DNA of 64,000 nt from Streptomyces dioscori (lineage in GTDB: Bacteria > Actinomycetota > Actinomycetes > Streptomycetales > Streptomycetaceae): assembly GCF_003024195.1 (NCBI RefSeq), contig NZ_KZ679044.1, positions 152,978 to 216,977 of the forward strand, in the 5' to 3' direction. The translations under genes and the position numbers were made by a program. The notes under the pieces are model-generated. The model did no database searches, was not told the origin of the DNA, and saw nothing but the letters and a program-made list of their open reading frames with translations. The first letter of the stretch is position 1. The number at the start of each line of letters is the position of its first letter. Below, piece by piece: positions 25,776 to 34,700 of this stretch.

Positions 25776-27710
25776 ATGGTGACCGTGCGCGGATCCTTCG
25801 GCTGGACGACCCTGGCCGCCGTTCTTCTCCTGGTGCCCTTCGCTTCCGCTCCCGCTCGGGCGGCCTCGGCCGGCCCGGAACCCGCCGCCCGTGAGGCCGC
25901 CACGGCCGCGGCGGACTGGACGGGACCGCTCAGTACACGGGGCCGCTGGATCGTCGACGCGAACGGCGACCGGTTCAAGCTGCGGAGCGGCAACTGGCAC
26001 GGTGCCAGCGGTACGTGGAACGGCAGCGGGAACGTGGACGACGACTCCGCCCATCACGCGGGCGAGAACTCCGGGCGGATCCCCCTCGGCCTGGACCGGG
26101 CACCCGTCGGCGACATCGTCGCCGGGTTCCAGGAGATCGGGATCAACAGCATCCGGCTGCCCTTCTCCAACGAGATGGTCCACGACAGCCGCCCGGTCAC
26201 GGACGACGCCGTCGCCGCCAACCCGGCGCTGCGCGGCAGGACACCGCTCCAGGTGTACGACGCCGTGATCGGCGAACTCACCGGCGCCGGGCTCGCCGTG
26301 ATCCTCAACAACCACACCAACACGACCCGTTGGTGCTGCGGTGTCGACGGCAACGAGCGCTGGAACACGAGCCAGTCCGTCCAGACCTGGGAGGACGACT
26401 GGCTCTTCATGGCCCGCCGCTACAAGGACAACAAGCGGGTCGTCGGCGCCGACCTCTACAACGAGGTGCGCCGCACCATCTGGGACGACCCCAACTGGGG
26501 CCTCGGCGACGACCACGACTGGTTCGCCGCCTCCCAGCGCGTCGGCGACCGCATCCTGACCGAGGCCGACGCCGATCTCCTCATCGTCGTCGAGGGCATC
26601 AACTGGACGGGCATCCCCGTCGACGGGTTCGCGCACGGCCGCCCCACCCTGGAGCCCGTACGGAACCTGTCGCACACCCTCGTCGACTCCGGCAAGCTCG
26701 TGTACTCCGCCCACTTCTACGACTACACGGGCCCCCACCACAGCGGCGCCACCGGCACGGGTGAGACCACCGACCCCCGCTACCGCGACTTCAGCCCCGC
26801 CGAACTGATCGACGTACTGAACCGCCAGGCGTTCTTCGTCACCGCCGAACAGGACCAGCACTTCACCGCGCCCGTCTGGATCAGCGAGTTCGGGGTGGGC
26901 GGCCGGGCGGAGACGAACCCCAAGGCACGGGCCTGGTTCGAGAACTTCGTCGACCAACTGGTCCGTACCGACGCCGACTTCGCGTACTGGCCACTCGTCG
27001 GCTGGCACGAGAACCGCACCGGCAACGGCTGGGCCCTGCTCCACTGGGACGCGGCGGGCCACCGCATGGGGGTGTACGACGGCGACGACTGGCGGGCCGC
27101 GGCGTGGAACCGGCTCGTCGGAGCCGCCGGGCGTACCGGACAGGTCGCCCCTGTCCCGGAATGGTCCATGCTCAGCCCCGACCACGGCGACTTCATCGCC
27201 TCGCGGCGCATGCGGGGGGTGCCCGACTTCGACCCGGGCGCCCGTAAGGCCGTCTGCCCCGACGGACAGCGGCTCCTCGGGCTCGCCCACACGGGGAACC
27301 GGGGACTGTGCTCCGACGTGACCACCGGGCCGCCGGCGAACGCGGCCGGGGCGCCCGAGGTCGTCAAGGACGAGCGGTACGTGCCGCCGGGCGGGGACTG
27401 GGCGTCCGGGTACACCAAGCTGCAGTGTGCCGACGGGCGGTTCGTGTCGGGGTACGCGGTGCGGGGTGCGGCGGTGTCGTCCGTGCTGTGCGCTGCCGCG
27501 CCGGCCGGGGTGATCACCGGTACGGCGGGTCGTACGGTGTGGTTCGACCGGGGCGACAACCGGGGCCCGGCCCCCAAGGGCGGGGACTTCGCCAACGGGC
27601 GGTACAAGGGGCAGTGTGCGGACGACGAGTACGTGGGGGGTGTCGCGTACACGGGTCGTATCGGGTCCTCCCGCACCCCCGACGCGCTCCTCTGCCGAAA
27701 GCTCCGCTGA
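25776..27710 (+). CDS. Secreted GH5-like glycoside hydrolase
   Basis: The 644-aa precursor has a signal peptide (about 1-31, ending APARA). A GH5 cellulase-type (alpha/beta)8 barrel follows: INSIRLPFSNEM, the acid/base Glu230 in ADLYNEVRR, AHFYDYTG, and the nucleophile Glu371 in WISEFGVG. From about residue 485 to the end are three Cys-bracketed repeats of about 50 residues (CPDGQRLLGLAHTG, CADGRFVSGYAVRG, CADDEYVGGVAYTG), perhaps a carbohydrate-binding or adhesive module. It should cleave beta-glucans outside the cell; the exact substrate is unknown. There is no good ribosome site, and a leaderless start (TAGTCC 11 nt ahead) is possible. Confidence 0.85.
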   Translation: MVTVRGSFGWTTLAAVLLLVPFASAPARAASAGPEPAAREAATAAADWTGPLSTRGRWIVDANGDRFKLRSGNWHGASGTWNGSGNVDDDSAHHAGENSGRIPLGLDRAPVGDIVAGFQEIGINSIRLPFSNEMVHDSRPVTDDAVAANPALRGRTPLQVYDAVIGELTGAGLAVILNNHTNTTRWCCGVDGNERWNTSQSVQTWEDDWLFMARRYKDNKRVVGADLYNEVRRTIWDDPNWGLGDDHDWFAASQRVGDRILTEADADLLIVVEGINWTGIPVDGFAHGRPTLEPVRNLSHTLVDSGKLVYSAHFYDYTGPHHSGATGTGETTDPRYRDFSPAELIDVLNRQAFFVTAEQDQHFTAPVWISEFGVGGRAETNPKARAWFENFVDQLVRTDADFAYWPLVGWHENRTGNGWALLHWDAAGHRMGVYDGDDWRAAAWNRLVGAAGRTGQVAPVPEWSMLSPDHGDFIASRRMRGVPDFDPGARKAVCPDGQRLLGLAHTGNRGLCSDVTTGPPANAAGAPEVVKDERYVPPGGDWASGYTKLQCADGRFVSGYAVRGAAVSSVLCAAAPAGVITGTAGRTVWFDRGDNRGPAPKGGDFANGRYKGQCADDEYVGGVAYTGRIGSSRTPDALLCRKLR

Positions 27711-27747
27711 GGGTTGCTGGTCGGGTGCGGCCCGGTGGGGGTTGCCC

Positions 27748-27871
27748 GCGCAGTTCCCCGCGCCCCTTAAAAGCCAAAAGACTGCGCAGTTCCCCGCGCC
27801 CCTAAGAGGGGCTGCGCCCCATCAGGGGCGCGGGGAACGGCGCAATCTTTTAGGGGCGCGGGGAACTGCGC
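27748..27871. repeat. Inverted cluster of dispersed repeats, terminator-like
   Basis: Two forward cores (27748-27767, 27784-27803) face two reverse cores (27824-27843, 27852-27871). The cores are GCGCAGTTCCCCGCGCCCCT or the GCGCCGTT variant. Together they can fold into long stems between the convergent GH5 and MFS genes and probably end both transcripts. Confidence 0.8.
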
Positions 27872-27895
27872 GGCCAGCCACAGCGGACCCGCACC

Positions 27896-29269
27896 TCACA
27901 CCGGGACGCGGACCCGCTGAGACTCCGCCTCAGCCAATCGCGTGGCGCGCGTTCGCGCACCGAACGCGGCCAGCGTGACCGCGCCGACCAGCCACGTCCC
28001 GGCGATGAAGTAGAAGACGCTCTGATACCCGTGCCCGGTGTACAGCGCGGCGACGATCAGCGGACCCGCCGCGTTCGACAGCCGCCCCAGCCCGTAGGAC
28101 ACGCTCGTGCCCAACGACCGGGCCCGCGTGTCGAAGAGCTCGGGTGAGTACGCGTACGCCAGCGCCGTGTACCCGCGCTCGAAGAGGTTCACGAGGAAGC
28201 CGAACACGATGATGAGCACGGGGTTGAAGGTGAGCCCGTACAGCAGCCCGCAGATCGCGATCACCGTGCCGAAGGCGACCAGGCACCACTTGCGTTCGAA
28301 CCGGTCGGTGACCAGCGAAGCGAGATAGCAGCCGAGCGGTGCTCCGACCGTCGTCAGCGCCACGTAGAAGACGGACTTCTCGACGCTGAACCCCTCCTTG
28401 GCCAGCAGGGTCGGCGCCCAGCTCGAATAGCCGAAGAAGCCGATGGTCTGCGTCATCCACAGGACGGACAGGAGCAGCGTCGGGAGCAGGTACTTCTTCT
28501 GGAGCAGCAGCCGCAGGGGCGCCTTCGTCGACGGTGTCTCGGCGACCGGTGGCGCGGGCTCGGGCAGCGGCCCCTTCTCCGCCGTCACGGCCGTCTCGAT
28601 CTCCGTCAGGACCGCGTCCGCCGCCGCGTGCTCGCCCCGGCTCTCCAGCCAGCGCGGCGACTCCTTGAGGCGGCCGGAGAAGAAGACCAGCAGGACGCCC
28701 AGGGAGCCCCACAGGTAGACCAGCCGCCACGACCAGTCGTTGAGCGGGACGACCGCGCTGGCGATGAGGTTGGTGACGGGCGTGCCGCAGATGCCGATGG
28801 CGATGGCGTACGCCTGGTACTTGCCGCGGATCGCCGACGGGTACATCTCGTTGACGTAGACGACCCCGACGACGGTCATCGCCGACAGGCCCGCCGAGGT
28901 CAGGACGCGGAAGACGCCGAGCGAGACCAGGTCCCAGGAGAACACCGCCGCGAACGACGAGACGCCGAAGAACAGCGTGGTCCAGATGAGGGCCCGTTTG
29001 CGGCCCCACCGGTCGGCGATGGACCCGGCGACGATCGCCCCGATGAACATGCCGACGAACGAGAGCGAGGTGACGTAGGCGACCTGGTCGACGGTCAGGC
29101 CCCACAGCTTGATGAGCTTCGGCGCGGTGGTGGCGAAGCTGTTGATGTCGGCGAACTCGAAGAAGTACGCGAAGGCGACGGCGAGCAGGGTGACCTTGTG
29201 GAACCGGGAGACCGGCAGCCGGTCCAGCCGGTTCAGCGCGTTGGAGTGCTGCATGTCGGCGTGCTGCAT
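27896..29269 (-). CDS. MFS transporter, aromatic-acid type
   Basis: The 457-aa protein has twelve helices, the inter-helix 2-3 motif GSIADRWGRKRALIW, and RGKYQAYAIAIG, as in sugar/aromatic-acid proton symporters. A cytosolic loop lies at about 200-255. It is last in an operon with ligJ- and ligI-like genes; its ATG lies one base after the ligI-like stop (TGACATG), indicating coupling. By context it may import protocatechuate, gallate, PDC or a related aromatic acid. This start is chosen over longer frames because of that coupling and because the upstream codons are a shadow of the amidohydrolase. Confidence 0.88.
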   Translation of the reverse strand: MQHADMQHSNALNRLDRLPVSRFHKVTLLAVAFAYFFEFADINSFATTAPKLIKLWGLTVDQVAYVTSLSFVGMFIGAIVAGSIADRWGRKRALIWTTLFFGVSSFAAVFSWDLVSLGVFRVLTSAGLSAMTVVGVVYVNEMYPSAIRGKYQAYAIAIGICGTPVTNLIASAVVPLNDWSWRLVYLWGSLGVLLVFFSGRLKESPRWLESRGEHAAADAVLTEIETAVTAEKGPLPEPAPPVAETPSTKAPLRLLLQKKYLLPTLLLSVLWMTQTIGFFGYSSWAPTLLAKEGFSVEKSVFYVALTTVGAPLGCYLASLVTDRFERKWCLVAFGTVIAICGLLYGLTFNPVLIIVFGFLVNLFERGYTALAYAYSPELFDTRARSLGTSVSYGLGRLSNAAGPLIVAALYTGHGYQSVFYFIAGTWLVGAVTLAAFGARTRATRLAEAESQRVRVPV

Positions 29270-29270
29270 G

Positions 29271-30200
29271 TCAGAAGTCCTCGCCGGGCCAGTACAGGCC
29301 CATCGGGTTGGCGACCAGGAGTTTGTGCCGCTGCTCGGCCGTGACCGCCACGTGCGGGATGTGGTCGACGAGCAGGCCGTCGTCCGGCATGTGGTCGGTG
29401 AGGTTGGGGTGCGGCCAGTCCGTGCCCCACAGCACCCGGTCGGGGAACTCCGCCACGACCCGGCGGGCGAAGGGGACGACATCGGTGTAGGCGTGCCGTT
29501 CGCCGTGCAGGGCGGCGGGTCCGCTCACACTGAGACGCTCCGGGCAGCTCACCTTCACCCACACGTCGCCCGCGTCCACGAACCGCAGGAAGCGGCTGAA
29601 CTGCGGGCCGTCCACCGGTTGCGTCACGTCCGGCCGGCCCATGTGGTCCACCACCAGCGGCACGGGCAGCGACCCGAAGAAGCCTTCGAGCTCGGGCAGG
29701 TCGGCGCTCTCGAAGTACAGGACGACGTGCCAGCCCAGCGGGGCGACCTTCTCGGCGATGGTCAGCAGGTCGTCGGCGGGCGAGGTGTCCACCAGACGGC
29801 GTACGAAGTTGAAGCGCACCCCGCGCACCCCCGCCGCGTCCAGTGCGAGCAGTTCGGTCTCGGTGATCTCGGGGCGGACCGTCGCTATGCCGCGCGCCCG
29901 GCCGCCCGCCGAGCGGACCGCGTCGGTCATGGCGCTGTTGTCGGCGCCGTGGCAGGTGGCCTGCACGATGACGTTGCGGGCCACCCCCAGGTGGTCGCGG
30001 AGCGCGAACAGGTCCTCCTTGCCGCCGTCGCAGGGCGTGTACTTGCGCTCCGGCGCGAAGGGGAACTCGGCCTGCGGGCCGAAGACATGGCAGTGCGTGT
30101 CGACGGCCCCCGGCGGCAGCCGGAAGGCGGGGGCGGACGGATTCTCGTACCAGTCCAGCCAGCCGGGGGTCTTGGGGGAGCCCGTGGTGGATCCGCTCAT
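29271..30200 (-). CDS. ligI: Amidohydrolase, 2-pyrone-4,6-dicarboxylate lactonase-like
   Basis: The 309-aa TIM-barrel amidohydrolase_2 protein has GAVDTHCHVFGP with a first-strand HxH, ATCHGADNS, GVRFNFVRR, LVVDHMGRPD, and WGTDWPHPN near the C terminus with the catalytic Asp. These match LigI-type PDC lactonases, which open 2-pyrone-4,6-dicarboxylate to 4-oxalomesaconate. The neighbouring ligJ-like gene encodes the next step. Other amidohydrolase_2 lactonases cannot be excluded. The ATG is 5 nt after the upstream gene's stop. Confidence 0.72.
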   Translation of the reverse strand: MSGSTTGSPKTPGWLDWYENPSAPAFRLPPGAVDTHCHVFGPQAEFPFAPERKYTPCDGGKEDLFALRDHLGVARNVIVQATCHGADNSAMTDAVRSAGGRARGIATVRPEITETELLALDAAGVRGVRFNFVRRLVDTSPADDLLTIAEKVAPLGWHVVLYFESADLPELEGFFGSLPVPLVVDHMGRPDVTQPVDGPQFSRFLRFVDAGDVWVKVSCPERLSVSGPAALHGERHAYTDVVPFARRVVAEFPDRVLWGTDWPHPNLTDHMPDDGLLVDHIPHVAVTAEQRHKLLVANPMGLYWPGEDF

Positions 30201-30205
30201 GGGGC

Positions 30206-31231
30206 TCACCGGCCCTGTCGCTTCAGCAAGGCGTCGAGGCGCGGGTACACCGTGCGCGCGTTGTGCTCCTGGACCGCCGCCAGGTCGTCCGGGGAGAGGT
30301 CCGCGGCCTCCGCGTACCGGCGCGTGTCGTCGAAGTGGAAGCCGGTGCACGGGTCGATGTCGCGGACCGCGCCGATCATCTCCGAGGCGAAGAGGAGGTT
30401 GCGGGTCGGGATGACGTCGTAGAGGAGGTCCGAGCCGGGCTGGTGGTAGACGCAGGTGTCGAAGTAGACGTTGCCGAGGACGTGTTCTTCGAGCGGGGGT
30501 TTGCCGAGTGCCATCGCCAGGCCCCGGAAGCGGCCCCAGTGGTAGGGGACCGCGCCGCCGCCGTGCGGGATGACGAAGCGCAGGGTCGGGAAGTCGGCGA
30601 ACAGGTCACCCTGGACGAACTGCATGAACGCCGTGGTGTCGGCGTTCAGATAGTGCGCGCCGGTGGTGTGGAAGGCCGGGTTGACGCTCGTACTGACGTG
30701 GATCATCGCCGGGATGTCGTACTCGGCCATTTTTTCGTAGAGCGGGTACCAGGAGCGGTCGGTGAGGGGCGGGGCCGTCCAGTGGCCGCCGGAGGGGTCG
30801 GGGTTCAGGTTCACCGCGACGGCGCCGTACTCCTCCACGCAGCGGATGAGTTCGGGGACGCAGGTGGCGGGGTCGACGCCGGGCGACTGCGGGAGCATCG
30901 CGGCGGGCACGAAGCGCTCCGGGTACAACTGCGAGACCCGGAAGCAGAGTTCGTTGCAGAGCGCGGCCCAGGCGGCGGAGGTCGTGAAGTCCCCGACGTG
31001 GTGGGCCATGAACGACGCACGCGGTGAGAAGACCGTGACGTCGATGCCCCGCTCGTCCATCAGCCGCAACTGGTTCGGTTCGATGCTCTCGCGCAGTTCG
31101 TCGTCGCCGATGCGCAGGTCCGCGGGGTCGGGGGCGGCCGACGGGCCGGTGAGGGCGGCGATCTGGCGGTCGCGCCACGCCCCGAGGGCGGGAGGGGCGG
31201 TCGTGTAGTGACCGTGACAGTCGATGATCAT
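30206..31231 (-). CDS. ligJ: 4-oxalomesaconate hydratase-like amidohydrolase
   Basis: The 341-aa amidohydrolase_2 protein begins MIIDCHGHYTTAPPALGAWR. It has FSPRASFMAHHVG, MIHVSTSVNPAFHTTG, VIPHGGGAVPYHWGR and the FASEMIGAVRDIDP end typical of LigJ, which hydrates 4-oxalomesaconate in the protocatechuate/gallate 4,5-cleavage pathway. Length equals the family. It is first in the ligJ-ligI-MFS operon, with AAGGA about 9 nt upstream. An inverted repeat lies 23 nt before the start. No ring-cleavage dioxygenase or aldolase (LigK) is adjacent. Confidence 0.75.
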   Translation of the reverse strand: MIIDCHGHYTTAPPALGAWRDRQIAALTGPSAAPDPADLRIGDDELRESIEPNQLRLMDERGIDVTVFSPRASFMAHHVGDFTTSAAWAALCNELCFRVSQLYPERFVPAAMLPQSPGVDPATCVPELIRCVEEYGAVAVNLNPDPSGGHWTAPPLTDRSWYPLYEKMAEYDIPAMIHVSTSVNPAFHTTGAHYLNADTTAFMQFVQGDLFADFPTLRFVIPHGGGAVPYHWGRFRGLAMALGKPPLEEHVLGNVYFDTCVYHQPGSDLLYDVIPTRNLLFASEMIGAVRDIDPCTGFHFDDTRRYAEAADLSPDDLAAVQEHNARTVYPRLDALLKRQGR

Positions 31232-31253
31232 GACGGGGTCCTTCGCAAGCCGA

Positions 31254-31278
31254 GCTGCACTGCTGGGTGCCGTGCAGC
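31254..31278. promoter_or_regulatory. Operator-like inverted repeat upstream of ligJ-like operon
   Basis: GCTGCAC (31254-31260) and GTGCAGC (31272-31278) form a perfect inverted repeat with an 11-nt gap just ahead of the ligJ-like start. It fits a dimeric regulator; none is adjacent. Confidence 0.4.
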
Positions 31279-31442
31279 CTCACCCCGGTCCGTGCCGCCG
31301 TACGAGAGGACCAGACACAGAACTAACGTCCCCTTAACACTCCGGCGGGTGCGGGGCCGGTGTGGTCTACATTCGGTTGCGTGGTCACGGGGAGTGGCCG
31401 CGTTTCCCGTAGGGGCCGACGTGGCCGAAGGAGGTGGACCGG

Positions 31443-32132
31443 GTGCAGGTACTGCTGGCCGAGGACGACGACGGCGTGGCCGCGGCGCTCGTCGAGGCCC
31501 TGTACGACCACGGCCACGAGACCCGGCGGGTCCGCTACGGCCGGGACGTGCTCACCTACCACCGAAGCTCCGACCTGCTCCTTCTCGACCTGGGACTGCC
31601 CGACACCGACGGTCTGGACGTGCTGCGCGCGCTGCGGGCGGTGAGCGACCTGCCGGTCGTGGTGCTCACCGCGCGCGGCGACGAACGCTCGGTGGTCCGC
31701 GGGCTGCGCCTCGGCGCCGACGACTACCTCGTCAAGCCGGTACGCCTCGCCGAACTCCTCGCCCGCATCGACACCGTCACCCGGCGTAACAGCGCCAGGA
31801 ACGCGCCCGCCGCCCCCGCCGTACGGACCGTCCGGGCCGCCGACGTCGAGGTGGAGCTGGACGCGCGCCGGGTCCGGGTCGGCGGGGCGGAGGTCGAGCT
31901 GACCACCAAGGAGTTCGACATCCTCGCCGTACTGGCCGGGCGCGCGGGCACGGCGGTCAGCCGCGAGCAGCTCCTCGACGAGGTGTGGGGCGACGCCCAC
32001 CACGGGGTGTCCCGCTCCCTGGACGTCCATCTCACCCAGCTGCGCGCCAAGCTGCGCCGCCCCGGCCTGCTCACGACGATCCGGGGCTTCGGCTACCGCT
32101 TCGGGACCTCGACGCGCACCGACGAGGACTGA
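31443..32132 (+). CDS. OmpR/TctD-like response regulator
   Basis: The 229-aa protein has a receiver (VLLAEDDDG, phospho-acceptor Asp49 in LLLLDLGLP, LTARG, VKP) and a winged-helix C terminus (VELTTKEFDILAVLA to SRSLDVHLTQLRAKLRRP, then IRGFGYRF). The GTG at 31443 is chosen because AAGGAGG (31428-31434) lies 8 nt before it; a GTG at 31434 would overlap the ribosome site itself. It is followed after 10 nt by its kinase and then a TAXI binding protein, resembling TctD-TctE systems that sense organic acids. Confidence 0.9.
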   Translation: MQVLLAEDDDGVAAALVEALYDHGHETRRVRYGRDVLTYHRSSDLLLLDLGLPDTDGLDVLRALRAVSDLPVVVLTARGDERSVVRGLRLGADDYLVKPVRLAELLARIDTVTRRNSARNAPAAPAVRTVRAADVEVELDARRVRVGGAEVELTTKEFDILAVLAGRAGTAVSREQLLDEVWGDAHHGVSRSLDVHLTQLRAKLRRPGLLTTIRGFGYRFGTSTRTDED

Positions 32133-32142
32133 GGGGCGAGGC

Positions 32143-33606
32143 GTGCGCACGAGGGTCCAGGCCGCACTGCTGCTGTTCGTCGTGATCGCGGTGGCCGCGT
32201 TCGCCGTACCGCTGCTGCTGTTCACCGCCTCCGACCGCACCCAGCAGCTCGTCCTCGCCCGCAGCGCCGACCTCGACCGGTTCGCGGCCCTCATGGACCA
32301 GGCCGCGGCGACCGGCGACACCTCGGCCGTCGCCGCCGAGGCCCGGCGCTACACCGCGCTGTACGGCGAACCGCTCGTCGTCACCGACACCCGCCGCAGG
32401 ACCGTCGTCCAGACCGGCGGCATGCGGGCCGCCGACCCGGCCGTCGCCCGGCTGCTCGACGCGGCCCTGCGCAACCAGACCGAGCACCCCTCGGCGTCAC
32501 TGCGCCCCTGGTCACGGGGGTACCGGATGTTCGCCGAGCCCGCCGGCACCGGGACCCGGGTCTCCGGGGCCGTCGTGCTGCGGGCCTCGGTCGGCACCGC
32601 CGCCGACGAGATCACCCGGCGCTGGGCCGCCGTCCTCGCCGGGGCCGCGCTGGTCGCCGTCGCCTGCGCGGTCCTCGCGCGGGCCGCGACCGGGTGGGTG
32701 GTCAGCCCGCTGCGCCGGCTCGACCGGGCGGTGGGCCAGCTCGCCGCCGGACTCCCGCCGGAACAGACCCGGGCGGGCGGCCCGCCCGAACTGCGGCAGC
32801 TCGCGATCGGCTTCAACCGTATGGCGCGTACCGTCACGGCGGCCCTGGAGCAGCAGCGCAGGCTCGTCGCCGACACGTCCCACCAGATGCGCAACCCGAT
32901 GGCGGCGCTGCGGCTGCGCGTCGACGCCCTGCACACCCATCTGGCGCCGTCGGGCGAGCGCACGTACACCGGGGTCACCACCGAACTCGACCGCCTGGAG
33001 ACCCTTCTCGACGATCTGCTCGCCCTCGCCACCGCGGAACACCGGGCCGGGGAGCTGACCGTGACCGACGGCTCGGGCGGGCACTGCGACGCGGCGGCGG
33101 TGGCGGCGGACCGCCACCGCCTGTGGAAGCCGGTCGCCGAACGCGCCGGAGCCAGGCTGATCCTCACCTCGGCCGCGTCCCCGGTCCCGGCCGCCTGCAC
33201 GGACCGCGAACTCGCCCAGATCACGGACATCCTGCTGGACAACGCCATCAAGTACGCGGGTGCGGGCGCCGAGATCTCCCTCCACTGCACCACCGAATCC
33301 GGGCCCGGGTCCGGGGTTGGCTTTGCGGTTCTCACGGTGACGGACGACGGTCCCGGTCTCGGCGCGGACGAACTCGCCCTGGCCACCACCCGCTTCTGGC
33401 GCTCGGGCCACCAGCGCGAGAACCGCACGGCGGGTACGGGCCTGGGTCTGGCCATCGCCGAACAACTGCTGGCGGGCCGGGGCGGCCGACTGGAACTGAC
33501 GGCGGCGCGTCCGCACGGGCTGCGGGCGAGGGCGCTGGTGCCGCGCGCGGCGCCGGGCGGAGCGGGCGGCACGAGCGACGCGGGCGGCAGCGGTGATGCC
33601 CGATGA
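32143..33606 (+). CDS. Sensor histidine kinase (TctE-like)
   Basis: The 487-aa protein has a helix at 5-27, an extracytoplasmic domain (about 30-150), a second helix (about 160-182), HAMP (PLRRLDRAVGQLAAGL), HisKA with DTSHQMRNPMAALRLRVD (His247), and HATPase with DNAIKYAG, DDGPGLG and AGTGLGLAIAEQLL. The motifs look intact. The GTG start follows a GAGGCG site. The stop overlaps the binding-protein gene by ATGA, so sensor and binding protein are made together. Confidence 0.9.
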   Translation: MRTRVQAALLLFVVIAVAAFAVPLLLFTASDRTQQLVLARSADLDRFAALMDQAAATGDTSAVAAEARRYTALYGEPLVVTDTRRRTVVQTGGMRAADPAVARLLDAALRNQTEHPSASLRPWSRGYRMFAEPAGTGTRVSGAVVLRASVGTAADEITRRWAAVLAGAALVAVACAVLARAATGWVVSPLRRLDRAVGQLAAGLPPEQTRAGGPPELRQLAIGFNRMARTVTAALEQQRRLVADTSHQMRNPMAALRLRVDALHTHLAPSGERTYTGVTTELDRLETLLDDLLALATAEHRAGELTVTDGSGGHCDAAAVAADRHRLWKPVAERAGARLILTSAASPVPAACTDRELAQITDILLDNAIKYAGAGAEISLHCTTESGPGSGVGFAVLTVTDDGPGLGADELALATTRFWRSGHQRENRTAGTGLGLAIAEQLLAGRGGRLELTAARPHGLRARALVPRAAPGGAGGTSDAGGSGDAR

Positions 33607-34613
33607 CCCGCCCCCGTCCGGAATCCCGCCCCCTCGACCGCCGCACCCTCCTGCACGCCGCCCTCGGCACCGCCGCCGTCGCCGTTCTCGGGGGCGCGCT
33701 CACCGCCGACGCGTCCGGGCTGCGCCCCGGGCCGAGCGGCGTGCTGCGCATCGCGACCGGTGAACCCACCGCGTTCTACGAGGCGTTCGGCCGCCTCCTC
33801 ACCGCGGAACTGGAGTCGGCGTACCCCCGGCTGAACTGCCGCGTCCGCACCACCGCGGGCAGCCTCACCAACATCGAGCTGCTCCGGGACCGCCGCGCCG
33901 ATCTCGGACTCGTCCTCACCGACACCGCGCTGGCCGCCCAGGGCACCGACCTCCTCCCGCGACCGGTACCCCTGCGCGCGATCGGCCGGGTGTACGAGAC
34001 CTACCTGCAGTTCGTCGTACGCGCCGACTCCCCCGTGCGCGAGGTGGCCGACCTGGCCGGGCACCCCGTCTCGCTCGGCGCGACCGGGTCGGGCGCGGCC
34101 GTGCTCGGCGCCCGCATCCTGCACGCGGCGGGCCTCACCCCGGGCACCGACGTGCCCGTGCTCCATCTCCCGCTGGCCGACGCGGCCGAGGCGATGCGGG
34201 CGGGCTCGGTCGACGCCCTGATCGTCGCGGGCGGGGTGCCGCTGCCCACACTGTCCGACCTCGACGAACGGCCCGGTCTGCGGTTCCTGCCGCTGGCCGG
34301 GCTGCTGCCCCGGCTGGGCGGGCGCGAGGGCCGGGCCGGTTCCGGTCTTGAGGAGGTGTCCCTGCCGCAGGGCGCGTACCGGTCGGCGGGCGGAGTGGCG
34401 ACCATCGGCGTGTCCAACCTCCTGGTGTGCCGCCCCGATCTGCCGCACGCCGTCGCCGAGGCACTGACCCGTCTGCTGGTCCTGCGGGCGAGCGCCCTCG
34501 TACCGGACAACGCCGTCGGCACCCAGTTCCTCGACGTCGGCAGCCTGATCGGCACCGGCGGAATCGCCCTGCATCCGGGGGCGGCGGAGGCGTACCGGAC
34601 CCTGCACGGCTGA
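33603..34613 (+). CDS. TAXI family TRAP solute-binding protein
   Basis: The 336-aa precursor starts with a twin-arginine-like signal (LDRRTLLHAALGTAAVAVLGG). A TAXI-type periplasmic-binding fold follows: VLRIATGEPTAFYEAFGRLL, TTAGSLTNIELLRDRRADLGLVLTD, DLAGHPVSLGATGSGAA. These proteins usually feed TRAP permeases for dicarboxylates or glutamate-like ligands, but no TRAP membrane subunit is encoded here. Overlap with the kinase gene suggests it is a co-sensor that presents ligand to the kinase. Confidence 0.85.
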   Translation: MTRPRPESRPLDRRTLLHAALGTAAVAVLGGALTADASGLRPGPSGVLRIATGEPTAFYEAFGRLLTAELESAYPRLNCRVRTTAGSLTNIELLRDRRADLGLVLTDTALAAQGTDLLPRPVPLRAIGRVYETYLQFVVRADSPVREVADLAGHPVSLGATGSGAAVLGARILHAAGLTPGTDVPVLHLPLADAAEAMRAGSVDALIVAGGVPLPTLSDLDERPGLRFLPLAGLLPRLGGREGRAGSGLEEVSLPQGAYRSAGGVATIGVSNLLVCRPDLPHAVAEALTRLLVLRASALVPDNAVGTQFLDVGSLIGTGGIALHPGAAEAYRTLHG

Positions 34614-34700
34614 GTGAGCGTCCCCAACACCCCGGCTCGGGCGGGCGCCGGGCATTGACCCGGTCACCTTTGTCACTGTCATGCCATACGCTGCGTCTTC

